A stretch of 64,000 nucleotides of DNA from Allolobophora icterica (Eukaryota > Annelida > Clitellata > Crassiclitellata > Lumbricidae), in NCBI GenBank assembly GCA_963556255.1, contig OY744613.1:38390234-38454233 (forward strand), read 5' to 3'. The stretch's first letter is position 1; every line of letters begins with the position of its first letter. This document shows positions 34,456 to 45,673 of the stretch, piece by piece. Both the position numbers and the translations under genes were made by a program. A model generated the notes under the pieces. That model had not been told where the DNA came from. It made no database searches and saw only the letters and a program-made list of their open reading frames with translations.

Positions 34456-36790
34456 GTAACTGAGGCTCCATCCTTCACCGCAGATGAGTTTCAGGAAATG
34501 CTTTCTACCAAGATTGACCGATTTCGTGCTTCGACAGCTGATGCTCCTCCTCCGATCTTCACATCTACATCCACCGTCTTCGATAGCTTTCATCCTATCT
34601 CAGAGTTCGACCTTCGTTAAGCATTAACGTCTGCTAATCTTAAATCATGTGAACTCGATCCGCTACCTCCTTTTGTTATTAGTGACATTTTAGATGACCT
34701 TGCTCCCTTTCTTGTTTATTTGTTTAACAGATCGCTTGCTGAAGGGTGTATTCCTCCATCGCAGAAGCGTGCCCTGGTCTTTCCCTCGCTAAAGAAGCCT
34801 AATCTTGATACTCATCTCTGCAATAATTACCGCCCTATCTCCAATTTATCTTTTCTATCCAAGACTCTTGAACTTCTTGTTTTCAGCTTCTACCTTATCT
34901 TGAGCAATCTGGACTCCTTCCTGCTAATCAGTCAGGGTTTAGGATTCATCATTCTACTGAGACTGCTCTCCTTTCTCTCCTCTCTGAAATCTACTCTGCT
35001 GTTGACAAGGCTGAACTTACCCTCTTGGCTCTTTTCGATGTTTCTGCAGCCTTTGATATGGTAGACCATAATATTCTCCTTCAGCGTTTTGAGACTTCAT
35101 ATGGGTTGCAGGGTTTCCCTCTTTGCTGGGTTCGATCATATCTCTCTGATCGAACCCACATGATAATATCGGGTGACTCTAGAACAAAATGGATCCACAT
35201 TAAGCGAGGTGTTCCTCAAGGCTCTGTACTTGGTCCTCTTTTTCTTGATTCTCTACACGGCTGACATTCCTTCTCTTTTCCCATTCTCGGGAGCTGCTGG
35301 TCATCTCTTTGCGGATGATGTGCAATCATTTGTCCATGGGTCTCCTTCATCCCAATTACACTTAATTGAGCGTATTGAGTCTCTATCGAAGTCTCTCCAT
35401 TCCTGGATGTCCTCAAATCGTCACTGTCTTAATGCCTCCAAAACCCAGTTCATTTGGTTTGGCTCCCCTCAACAGTTGCTGAAGATTGATTTTGCCCTCC
35501 TCTCGGAAATCTTTCCACACTACTCCTTTTCATCAAGTGTACGTGACCTGGGTGTTACGCTCGATAGCTCTCTCTCTCCTTCAAAGATCACATCTCTAAC
35601 CTCACACGTGTCTCCTACTTCCACTTAAGGCGTCTCAGGGCTGTTCGACGATCTGTCTCATCATCTGTTTTCACAACGCTGGTCCATGCTTTCATTTGCT
35701 CCCGAATTGACTACTGCAATTCGCTTCTAATTGGTCTTCCTAAGGTCCGTCTCATGCCTCTGCAGTCAGTCTTAAATGCAGCTGCGAGATTAATAGCACG
35801 TCTGCCACGCTACTCACGCATTTCATCCTTCATGTTTGAGCAACTGCACTGGCTTCCTCTCTCTGAACGTATTAAGTTTAAAATCCTTATTCTGGTATCC
35901 AAGACACAGCGGGGTCTTGCCCCCAAATATTTAATTGATGTAATTCACCGGCCTCTTTCTGTCTCCTCGCATCGTCCACTTTGCTCCTCAAACAGATTTG
36001 ATCTTGCAGTTCCTCATACTAGAACAGCTATGGCTAAGTCCCGATCTTTTGCCTCAATTGGTCCCTATCTCTGGAATACACAGTCTTCCAGGGCATATTT
36101 TAACTGTATAACTAGTGGGACAAATGTCCCAGTAGTGTTAGGATTTGTCCCAGTAGTTAGGCTGATTTGTCCCAGGCAATGTATGGTTAAAGTATAAGTA
36201 GTGGGACAAAATGTTGGAAGAGTTTTAAGATTCGCGCGCCCCAGTAGTAATTTTGCCAAAGAGGTCATGAACATTTTCGGGAGGTGACTTTTTTGGGAGA
36301 TGAGTTGCTAAAAAAGGTCATCAACTTTTTCTGGAGGTGAATTTGTAAAAAGAAGTCATCAATTGTTTTCGGGAGATGACTTTTTCGGGAGATCATTTCC
36401 TAAAAATAAGGTCATCAAGTTTTTTTTAAAGAAGAATTCAAAAGAAAGGTCATAAGCGGTTTTCGGGAGGTGACTTTTTTTGGGAGATGACTTCCTAAAC
36501 AAAGACATATATACTTTGTCGGGGGGGGGGGAGATGAATTCCCAGAAAAGTTTTTCAGAGACGATCGAGTTCCAAAATTTTGTCCCAGTAGTCAAAATTC
36601 CTTAAAATATGCACCGCTGTCTCCTTCTACTCGCTCTCAAATTTTAGTAGGTAACCCCTCGTCTTCTTTTGCTTTTTAATACTTATTTCTTTTCTCTTGG
36701 CCTTGCGCACTGGGAGCGCCTCTGAACGGTTCACCCTACTAAAGGCGCTTTATAAATGTTTACATGCAATACAATACAATATAGCGCTAC
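34456..36790 (+). pseudogene. CR1/L2-like LINE copy, frameshifted and interrupted
   Basis: Pieces in different frames give a reverse transcriptase in order: CELDPLPPFVISDIL, LCNNYRPISNLSFLSK, FDVSAAFDMVDHNILL, GVPQGSVLGPLFL, HLFADDVQSFVHG (FADD in place of YADD), CLNASKTQFIWFG, and the C-terminal HWLPLSERIKFKILIL stretch. At least three frameshifts and a stop at about 34618 disrupt it. A repeat (about 36093-36606) interrupts its tail. The end at about 36740-36782 (AAGGCGCTTTATAAATG, then ACAATACAAT) is a LINE-type 3' end. Confidence 0.75.
36093..36606. mobile_element. Inverted-repeat element with TGGGACAAA ends
   Basis: Ends GGCATATTTTAA and TTAAAATATGC, inside which lie GTGGGACAAATGTCCCAG and TTTTGTCCCAGTAGTC. 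The interior has four or more units of the AGGTCATCAACTTTTT / GGGAGATGAC type, relatives of 6955-7460. It interrupts the LINE tail. Confidence 0.6.
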
Positions 36791-37416
36791 GTAAAACGTT
36801 GTATGTCACAGGGCGACAACGGTGGTACACGGCGCAACTCGAGTCGTTGGTATCGGGTCGTGGACCGTAGCAATTTTCGACTACTGCCAACCGATTTACC
36901 CATCCGTCTACACACGCGTCAGCGCCTACTTGGGTTGGATCGCCGCTAACACTCCTTAGGAGACTCGCACCGGCAGAAGCTCCTCAAAGCCATGCAGACG
37001 CAAACAGAAGGAATCCAAGACGAAGGGGGGAGATATGGAGAGAAAGAATAAGCAGAGGAAAGGAGGCTCTGAGGAACGGCAACGACAGACTAAAAGAGAC
37101 AAGTTATCCAGAAGATTTCTCAGAGAATACCTACAGGAACGTTGTAATGAGAGTCAAGTTTCGAGATGCTGTAATGCGCTGTGTAGAATTTATCATCGCC
37201 TAATAATAAAATCGTAGAAGTAAACAAAAGTGTCGTTACTCAAGAGGTCGTCACGAACCCCGAAGTAGAGTGACACGGGGGCAAAATTTGACTCCATCCC
37301 CACTCCATTCCCGTGGGTCTATCCACTTCCACATCCCCACCCCATCTCCATCAGGTCTCTCTCCATCCCACCCATCCCCATTAGGTCTATCCCCGTCCCA
37401 CCCTATCCCCAGTAGG

Positions 37417-37976
37417 CAGTGATGGGCACTAAACTATTATTTTTTTTAGTTAAACTAAAACTATTTTCCAACTAAAAAAATTGTTTAACTAAAGTTGGAA
37501 ACTGATTTTTGAAATTAGTTAACTAAGCTAAAAAAAAGTAGTTAAACTTTTTCCAACTTTTTTCCAACTTTTTACGACAAACATTTTCACAATAAAAGAC
37601 GTTAAGTGAACTGTAATAATGCAAAGTGTCAATGACAATTTCACCTTCAAACTATGCAATGTGTAGGCTACTGTTCTGGCATACAGTTACATGTGTACTG
37701 CAGTAAGTAGTGTATGAATTTGAAAACACAAGCTGATAATGCTAAAACCATGCAGTGTTAAAATGTTTTTTTGCTGACCGTGTTCAATATTCACTGTGGA
37801 AAAATAGTTGCATATTGCTGATTTTGTAGTTAAAGTTTTTAGTTAGCAACTAAATTTTTTGAGTTAAACTATGGTTTTAATTAAACTTTTTTTTAAGTTA
37901 AACTTCTTCCTTAGCTAAATTTTTTTTAGTTAAACTAAAAGTTAGCAACTTTTTAGTTAACTATTGCCCATCACTG
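37417..37976. mobile_element. hAT MITE, 8-bp duplication CCAGTAGG
   Basis: Ends CAGTGATGGGCA and TGCCCATCACTG; CCAGTAGG flanks at 37409-37416 and 37977-37984. The interior is AT-rich with repeated TTTAGTTAAACTAAAA in both orientations. Non-coding, 560 bp. Confidence 0.9.
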
Positions 37977-37984
37977 CCAGTAGG

Positions 37985-39338
37985 TAGGCCCTATGTCCCG
38001 TCCCCGCTCAGTCCCCATTATAAGGTATGTTCTCGTCCTCATTCAGATTAAAGTTATGTTAAAATCTTAGGCTTTTAAATACAGAATACTCAGCTGAAGT
38101 TGAAAAGATGTCGAATATTCAAGGATTTCAATTAGGCCTATGCAGTGAGATAAGTTAACATTGCATGCGGACCCGGTTATCTAAACAGATAGGCCAGGTT
38201 AATTAGGCCTACTACAGTTGACAAAGTTACCACCGTTACCGCGGTAAATACCGCGCTTAGGCCTATATTTCCATCCGCACGGTAATACCACAGGCTTTGC
38301 TACCATCTTCACGGTATTACCGCAGCATCTGACACCATTACCACGGATTTTACCGCGGTGTTACCGCCTTCTCCATTACCGTGTCACTCTGTACCCCGAA
38401 GATTTCGAGACGCCTATGTAGTACCGCTGCCACTAAATAGCAGCTTCATCAGATGATTGGTCATAGATATTGAATACCACGACAATCATCTTTAAAAGCA
38501 TCAGACTTACACAATATTCCTAGATCAGGCTATATGGGAGCCGTATAGGTACCTTATGGGCCCCATTTAATGCACTTGGAATGCTGGCAAAGTTTATTGC
38601 AAAGGAAAATAACAAATAATATCAGATGAAAATTTGTGTTTACAAGTGGAAGATCTTTATAATTTAAATGGATTGAAATTCATAATCAACTGTCCGCTCA
38701 AGCCTCAAGGTCTTGTCACCTTAACGATGGATCGCCGCTAACAATCATTAGGAGACTCGCACTTCAGAACCCCTTTTTAATTATCCTACTACATGTATTT
38801 TGTCATTAGTCAGTTCCTCCTTTTTGTCATTTTGTCTAATCATTCCTTTAATTTGTGTTTCATTTTAGCTCTTTATTTTATTTCTTGCGATATTTTTCTT
38901 AACTTTTCTTTGTAGGCTACATATTGAACGGTTCCTTGTTTTATTGCAATTGTACGCTGTTGCGTTATGTCAACTATCTCTCTGAATAAACGAATATAAT
39001 ATTTTTATATAAGTTCCCAAAACATCAAATTCTTGTTCGTATTCATGTACTGAACGTAAACGACGTGGTCAATCGCAAGAGGGATAAGCGTAATAAGAAC
39101 TTAAAATCCAACTTCTTCTTATAGTATTTTTCAAGTATAATCTTAAACGCCATTTTGTAGAATATGACTAAAGCGTCAATGTCATAATAATATTCCAGTA
39201 TAAAGTATATTTGCTAAAGAGGCGATTTCCGACTGCTATAACATTGCTAAACTAGTAGTTGTGAGTTACTTCCGACTGCTTAATTAATTGACAAATTAAG
39301 CACAGCTGTATTTTTGTATATATTTAGGCCTACAGTTA
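37985..39338. other. No gene seen
   Basis: AT-rich intergenic DNA. A cluster of TTACCGCGGTAA-like repeats lies at 38225-38375. At about 38730-38760 it shares GGATCGCCGCTAACA and TTAGGAGACTCGCAC with 36940-36970, a further dispersed repeat. Confidence 0.45.
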
Positions 39339-40801
39339 ACTAATTCCCAAATCCCAACACGTATAGCAGTTCGAATGCCGGACAGTTACCCCCCTGGACA
39401 GTTTCCCCCCGGACATATTCCCCCGGACAGTTACCCCCCGGACACTTTCCCCCCGAATCTAGGTAGGTCATTTTCCCCCCCGGACAAATTCCCCCCTCTG
39501 TGGATTTATGTACGTATATATGTATGTAAGTATGTATGTAAGTATGTATGCATGTATGTATGTAAGTATGTGTGTAAGTATGTATGCATGTATGTAAGTA
39601 TGTGTGTAAGTATGTATGCATGTATGTAAGTATGTATGTAAGTATGTATGTATGCATGTATGCATGTATGCATGCATGTATGTAAGTATATATGTAAGTA
39701 TGTATGCATGTATGTAAGTATGCATGTAAGTATGTATGCATGCATGTATGTATGTAAGTATGTATGTATATATGTATGTATGTATGCATGCATGTATGTA
39801 TGTATGTAAGTATGTATGTATATATGTATGTATGTATGCATGTATGTAAGTATGTATGTAAGTATGTATGCATATATGCACGTATATGCACGTATGTATG
39901 TATGTGTGTATGTATGTTTTGATCACTAAAACAGAGTTTTTTATATGTTGCATTGAGGGGGGAAAATGTCCTAGTAGAGGGGGGAAAGTGTCCGGGGGGG
40001 TAACTGTCCGGGGGAATATGTCCGGGGGGAAACTGTCCAGGGGGTAACTGTCCGTTTACCTAGCAGTTCATACATACTTAGGGCTTAGGGTAAAGTGTAG
40101 GCTATGAATTTTGTGCGATTAAAAAGCTATACCTGTCAGTGGAAGCTGGATATTTTTGCGAGTAAAAGGCTATACTAGCGAGTGGAAGCTGAATAGTTTC
40201 ATTGAAGGAATTTAATTCGGGTGAGAAACGACTGAAAAGCTATACCTACGTGCGGAAGCTGGATATTTGCGCGACTAAAAAGCAATACGTACGAGTTCAA
40301 AATTTGGTAATCCTGGGTTTTAGCGTCGGAAATTATTTACATTGCATGAGCGATGAAAACATTTCACAGTTAAACTCAAACAAGAAGCAGGAAGATTGAT
40401 GAAAATATCAATGAAACTAGAAGCCGGATGAGCGATGAAAATATTACATAATAAAAGTCAGACTAGAAGTTGGAATTACGACGAAAATATATCGTTTTAG
40501 TGCCGATATTATTCCCGTGTATGAGCGATGAAAACATTTCATAGTAAAATTCGAACTAGAAGTTGGAAGATTGATGAAAATGTTCACAAAACTAGAAGCT
40601 GGATAATCGATTAAAATATAACTGAAACTAGAAGTTGGATGAACGATGATTATTTATTGTATTATTGTATTAGAACTTTTCAATGAAATAATTTCCGACG
40701 CTAAAACCCAGGATTACCCAAAATTTATTCTCAAGCAATAGCGGCAAGAAAAAAATTATGACTATTTATGAACTGCTATACGTGTTGGGATTTGGGTAAA
40801 T
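39339..40801. mobile_element. Outer inverted-repeat element hosting fold-back 'c'
   Basis: Inverted ends CCCAAATCCCAACACGTATA and TATACGTGTTGGGATTTGGG. GCCTACAGTTA occurs just outside both (39328-39338, 40802-40812), a 9-11-bp duplication. The right half repeats AAAAAGCTATACCTACG, GTGGAAGCTGGAT and AACTAGAAGCTGGATAATCG, the cores seen at 18.5, 26.6 and 31.9 kb. Confidence 0.7.
39373..40060. mobile_element. Modular fold-back element 'c' (GTTACCCCCCGGACA arms)
   Basis: Arms are tandem 15-16-bp units (CCCCCCGGACAGTTAC and variants) on the left and the complement on the right. TAGCAGTTC flanks both ends (39364-39372 and 40061-40069). The opposite arm of the outer element supplies an uninterrupted version of the target. 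The middle is a TATG microsatellite (about 39507-39925). Confidence 0.85.
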
Positions 40802-40812
40802 GCCTACAGTTA

Positions 40813-42670
40813 TAGGTCCATATAACTGAACTTGCATGTTTTATCGAATTTTGGTAAATATGGCTTAGGTTACGGTTTCTTAGCGCCAGTATAATGCTGC
40901 AGTGCAGCACTGGGCATCAGTCGATATCACTCCTAGAGAAATTCGCAGTCGGTCAAAAGAACGAAGGTCAGTATCTAGAAGGCAATGGTCAGTCCGACCA
41001 GACAGAGGCAGCCTAAAGAGGATGAGATCGCTCGAACAAAAACTAGATAACGACCTCCATGGCCACAACACGAGTATAGAACGTGTGCCACAAAGGGAAC
41101 TCAACAGTGTACAAACAGATTGTGGTTGTTTTACGAAACCTTGACCTACTCACATAGAAAAAGCTCTGTTGCCACTGGAGGCATAACAAGAAATGACGAT
41201 GCGAGGTCTACTTATTATTACTAATTATCAATTTCTGTGGCGCCAGTGTCCTGTGCACAAGGCATCAACTGATGGTGCACCAAATCAACCTGCAGTCATT
41301 ATTATTATCGTGCCTCTATTAAGTGTCACTATCTACTGAAGAAGATCAGTCTCTTAAACTGCAGCTACGGGTATGAAGTGTTACCGACTTCATTTTCTTA
41401 GCCTCGGCATAATAGTGTATGGTCAGTGTACTCATTATAGCTGAGTTGGCTAGGGGGCTCAGGTGGAACTTGAACCAAATTTCTGCCCTGGTGGGATTTG
41501 AACCCCGAACCTCTTGATTGACAGTCTCGTGCGCTAATCACTACACTATCGAGCACCACCATCTATTGACCAAAGATCAATCAATGGCACTGAGCAATTG
41601 TGAGTGAAAGACCTGCTCAAGGTATGTACACAGTCGTTTAATAAGCACGACGAGTATTGTTCGCTGCACTTAGCTCAGAAAATAGAATTTCCGAAACCCG
41701 ATATTGGTTGGCATCTAAAAACTCTAATAGATGCATGTCGTACACGCAGAGATTGTTCATTAAATTGCCTTGCGTGTCTTCACCAATAAATACCAAAAGC
41801 ATCAACCCAGTTTGTTTTATTATTACATAAAATGTTCCGATTATAACTACTTAAGCGTAGCGTTTATGGCCGGAAGCTACGACGGTGATTTGGCTCGGAT
41901 ATTTATCAAAGAGCATATAAAACAAATATATGATGAGTTAAAACCGTCTCAGAGGAACCTGTCAATGGCTGTATGAGCTTGGTTCAATTTAAAAATATGA
42001 AATTTCTTCCAGTTTGCTAAATATGTGCATATGTTCTACCTCAAAGTCTCTTATTCCAGAGTTAGTCTTCGATTCGCCGAAAAGAGTTTGCACTGTGTTG
42101 GACTATTTTTTGGAACTTTCAATCATCTCTGACTGCTACGGAGACAAGGAAAGGCCAGTCCCCGTCAACACCCAGGTGTGCTACATATGTCACCTATAGT
42201 CAGACCAGTTCGGACAATAACTGTTGGTTACAGAGAGGTTCTTGTTGCCTGGCTTTCTATGAACTGTTTGGGTAGCAAAGAATCAAGAAGGAAGGATCCA
42301 TGCATTCTTATCAACTGTTCACTTTTACATGATTGATAATTGAATGTCTTCGTGTACTGAAAGGGTTCATTTGACTAGGTATCATTCTTCATATGAGACA
42401 CAGATCTGAACAAGGGACTGTGAATGTACATCAACTGTCAACAATATAAAGTTTGATCGTAGAATACGAAAAATTATTCATGCAACAAATCATAGCAGGG
42501 CAATCCAGTGAATGTGAATTTTGAATAAAGATTTATGCACAGAAAAAGTGTCTCAGCTCCTTGTGTAAGAATAACTGCAAGATATTTCACAACACTTTTG
42601 CAGAAAACTGTCTGAAAGTATAATTATACAGAAACCAAGAGCAGAGAAAATCCATCAAATTACAGTTTAT
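40813..42670. other. Upstream of zinc-finger gene 3; no firm gene
   Basis: Holds a tRNA-derived SINE-like fragment (41445-41560) and AT-rich DNA. A 5' exon of zinc-finger gene 3 probably lies here, since its finger frame lacks a good ATG, but I could not choose one. Confidence 0.45.
41445..41560 (-). mobile_element. tRNA-derived SINE-like fragment
   Basis: The minus strand has an A-box-like TAGTGTAGTGATTAG and a B-box GGTTCAAATCC at tRNA-like spacing. The anticodon stem does not pair, so this is a SINE head or tRNA pseudogene, not a functional tRNA. Confidence 0.55.
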
Positions 42671-43501
42671 GTGAGAAAGCATCTGCAGAATTATGATTGC
42701 AAAATCACATGGGAAACCATATTGTGTAAAAACAAGTACAAATGTGATTTATGTGACAAAGCACTTCCAGACACTGATGAATTAAGAAGTCATTCAAGAA
42801 TGCATCCTGGAAAAAAACCATACAAATGCAATTTATGTCATGAATCATTTTCACAGAAGGGTCATCTAGACCTACATGGAAGGACCCACACTGGAGAAAA
42901 ACCATACAAATGCAATTTATGTTATAAATCATTTTCACAGAAATGTTATCTAGACCGACATGCAAGAACACACACTGGGGAAAAACCATACAAATGTAAT
43001 TTGTGTCATAAATCATTTTCACAGAAGCGTAGTCTAAACCTACATGGAAACACCCACAGTGGAGAAAAACCATACAAATGCAATTTGTGTCATAAATCAT
43101 TTTCACAGAAATGTTATCTAGTCGGACATGCAAGAACACACACTGGGGAAAAACCATACAAATGCAATTTGTGTCATAAATCATTTTCACAGAAGGGTAG
43201 TCTAAACCTACATGGAAACACACACAGTGGAGAAAAACCATACAAATGCAATTTGTGTCATAAATCATTTTCACACAAGGGTAGATTATGCCTACATGAA
43301 AGAACCCACACTGGAGAAAAAACACACAAATGCAATTTGTGTCATAAATCATTTTTACAGAAAGGTCATCTAGATAGACATGCAAGAACCCACACTGGGG
43401 AAAAGCCTTATCAGTGCATTGTTTGTAAGAGAGCGTTTGTAGATGGTTATGGTCTGAAATGCCATACAAGAACCCATACTGGAGAAAAACCATACAAATG
43501 C
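42671..43501 (+). CDS. C2H2 zinc-finger protein 3, 5' part (split by the Polinton)
   Basis: Nine complete C2H2 units with TGEKPYKC linkers, beginning with a divergent unit (YKCDLCDKALPDTDELRSH) and ending at the first Cys codon of a tenth. There the Polinton begins and the frame meets a TAG within its terminal repeat at 43508-43510. No ATG lies at the 5' edge of the frame, so an upstream exon is likely. The reading frame is the same as in the 3' part (60581-61807) across the AATGC target site, so one gene was interrupted. Units are more alike than in genes 1 and 2 (mostly YKCNLCHKSFSQK), suggesting recent tandem growth of the finger array. Confidence 0.75.
43497..43501. repeat. Polinton target-site duplication, left copy
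   Basis: AATGC, matching 60576-60580. A sixth base (A) is shared ambiguously with the first base of the element, so the duplication is 5 or 6 bp; Polintons typically give 6. Confidence 0.8.
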
Positions 43502-43730
43502 AGTAGATAGGAGATACAGGAACTGACGCAGTCGCTAGGTGTCGTTCTGAATGCTTTAAAACCGTTACAATGAGTGAATCTGAAACCGGAGTTGACGCAT
43601 TCGCCAGGCGGCGTTCTGAAAGCTTAAAAACCGTTACAAAGAGTGAATCTGAAACCCCAACCCGTTGGTGCTATCAAGGGCCTGCCAGAGGGGAATGGAA
43701 TGGTCATTCAGGGTAAAGAAATGAGATTAC
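43502..43730 (+). repeat. Polinton left terminal inverted repeat
   Basis: Begins AGTAGATAGGAGATACAGG and matches 60347-60575 in reverse complement over 229 bp without a difference found by eye. It contains two imperfect tandem copies of a roughly 68-bp unit, each with ACCGTTACAA and GAGTGAATCTGAAACC. Confidence 0.95.
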
Positions 43731-44654
43731 AAGCCTTCTCGTGACCAGCCAGCCCTTATAAACAGATCGGCTTTAAAAACAGTGCCTATGCTTATAACTC
43801 TCCCAGCCCTAAGTCTGCCACCTTCTCATCGTTCTCCTCCAGCACCAGGCAATTAAAATAACTCAATAGCACACACAACAACACACAGACACACACACAG
43901 ACACACACACAGACACACACACACACACACACCTACACACACATACATACACACATACACAAACACACATACACACATATACTGTCTGTGTCTGTCTGTC
44001 TGTCTGCAACGCACCGACAGACAAACAAACAGAAGAGACGCCCATATAGACAGGAACACACACACATACAGAGGCATAGACAGACCTACGCACAGACAGG
44101 CCTATACATAAAATTTTAAGTTAGAGAATCGGATAGAGGGTGAAAAATCCGGAATTTTGCGTACCTACACGGCATACTTTGCTTCATAAATAAAGAAACG
44201 CAGCGCTGGCCCATTTAAATCTTCAGCCATGAAGAACATACTGGGCCAAGCTGCCCATCTTAACGACTGCAGAACAAGCCACCTATCGAGTGTGGCGGAA
44301 TCATTTGATAATGCGATAGATATAACAAACTGAAATATGGTTCTTCTCGTAGATGGCACAGTAGCTACATTGGTAACGGCGTTAGGCATGATTGTTACGA
44401 CCCCAGTTCGCCTCCCGAAGACGGCACGACTTTTGTAAATACTTTAGTGATTTAAAATCTTGGTCTATCACGGTTGGTATCCTACACTGGGACCTTAAAT
44501 TGCGTCGTTCCGACCCATACGGACAGCGGTGATGAAGATTCTCATCCGATCAATGATCAAGGCCGAGACCATACAGTCGCTATATAAAACACGTACATTT
44601 GCATGTTCCCATTTCAGGTTACACGAGGGCTTAATTGATGCAGCCATCATTTGT

Positions 44655-44757
44655 GGGGCGTGGTGGCTCAGTGATAAGTTCAGCGCCTTGTGACAGGAGG
44701 GTTGCAGGTTCGAATCACACTCTAGCCGCTGCGTACGGACCTTGGGCAAGTCACCCC
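44655..44757 (+). mobile_element. tRNA-derived SINE head inside the Polinton
   Basis: GTGGTGGCTCAGTGATAAG fits a pol III A box and GGTTCGAATCA a B box at tRNA-like spacing. It is followed by GACCTTGGGCAAGTCAC, a phrase resembling conserved SINE core sequence. The 124-bp repeats start right after it. Confidence 0.6.
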
Positions 44758-45330
44758 GAAAGAAATTTTTCATTGTCAAAAATTCATCAGGTCAAAATCA
44801 ATATTTACACCTGAAACGTGCAGAAAAATCGTTTTTACGCTGTGTAAAATTTTTTCACCCATCCCCAAAAACTTTTACCCCGAAACAAATTTTTCATTGT
44901 CAAAAATTCATCAGGTCAAAATCAATATTTACACCTGAAACGTGCAGAAAAATCGTTTTTACGCTGTGTAAAATTTTTTCACCCATCCCCAAAAACTTTT
45001 ACCCCGAAACAAATTTTTCATTGTCAAAAATTCATCAGGTCAAAATCAATATTTACACCTGAAACGTGCAGAAAAATCGTTTTTACGCTGTGTAAATTTT
45101 TTCACCCATCCCCAAAAACTTTTACCCCGAAACAAATTTTTCATTGTCAAAAATTCATCAGGTCAAAATCAATATTTACACCTGAAACGTGCAGAAAAAT
45201 CGTTTTTACGCTGTGTAAAATTTTTTCACCCATCCCCAAAAACTTTTACCCCGAAACAAATTTTTCATTGTCAAAAATTCATCAGGCCAAAATCAATATT
45301 TCGAACGAAATCGTGCAGTGAACGCAAATC
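44752..45330. repeat. 124-bp tandem repeat, about 4.5 copies
   Basis: Units beginning CCCCGAAACAAATTTTTCAT recur with spacings of 124, 124, 123 and 124 bp. The last copy diverges after CAGGCCAAAATCAATATTT. The copies are almost identical, suggesting recent amplification. Confidence 0.9.
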
Positions 45331-45434
45331 TACGCTGAGTAAAATTTTCAGCCGGACTTTGAAATTTCAAAACGTGACACTTCTCGTCGTTTTCTGAATA
45401 CCATTTTTCGGTCACGTTTTTGGACTTGTGAATT

Positions 45435-45545
45435 ATGGAAATCGGGGAACTATGGAAATCGGGGAAATACGGAAATCTGGAACCACGGAAATCGGGGAAC
45501 TGCGGAAATCGGGGCACTACGGAAATCGGGGAACTGGGGAAATCG
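45435..45545. repeat. GGAAATCGGGGAACT short tandem repeat
   Basis: Seven or so imperfect units of about 16-18 bp (GGAAATCGGGGAACTA and variants), between the 124-bp array and the first gene. Confidence 0.8.
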
Positions 45546-45673
45546 TACGGCGGTGGCGCGGTGACCTGCGGAAACTTGAGCACATAAAAAATTATAAATC
45601 CGCTAATCGTATGGTGGTGGCGCGGTCGGAACAACAACAGATTCAACGTTCCAACCGCCTACGACGAAAATTT

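Larger units (their letters stand above)
43731..45673. other. Non-coding left segment of the Polinton with foreign repeats
   Basis: About 1.9 kb between the left repeat and the first gene. It holds a CA/TG-rich microsatellite (43864-43980), a tRNA-derived SINE-like piece (44655-44757), a 124-bp tandem repeat (44752-45330) and a GGAAATCGGGGAACT repeat (45435-45545). No convincing coding sequence. Confidence 0.7.

Noticed and set aside
39340..39953. Long Tyr/His/Thr frames on the minus strand
   Set aside because: Same microsatellite artefact inside fold-back element 'c'.
42042..42199. Possible upstream exon of zinc-finger gene 3 (reads FDSPKRVCTVLDYFLEL)
   Set aside because: It looks protein-like, but no convincing splice pair joins it in frame to 42671, so it was not annotated as coding.
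42705..43493. 262-aa antisense frame
   Set aside because: Shadow of the repetitive finger array; its periodic phrases (VKMIYDTNCICMVF) are reverse-strand images of the linker-finger unit.
44655..44730. Functional tRNA gene
   Set aside because: A and B boxes are present but no cloverleaf with paired acceptor ends can be drawn, and SINE-like sequence follows.
44752..45330. Possible CRISPR-like array
   Set aside because: The 124-bp units are contiguous and near-identical with no unique spacers; it is a tandem repeat in a eukaryotic element.
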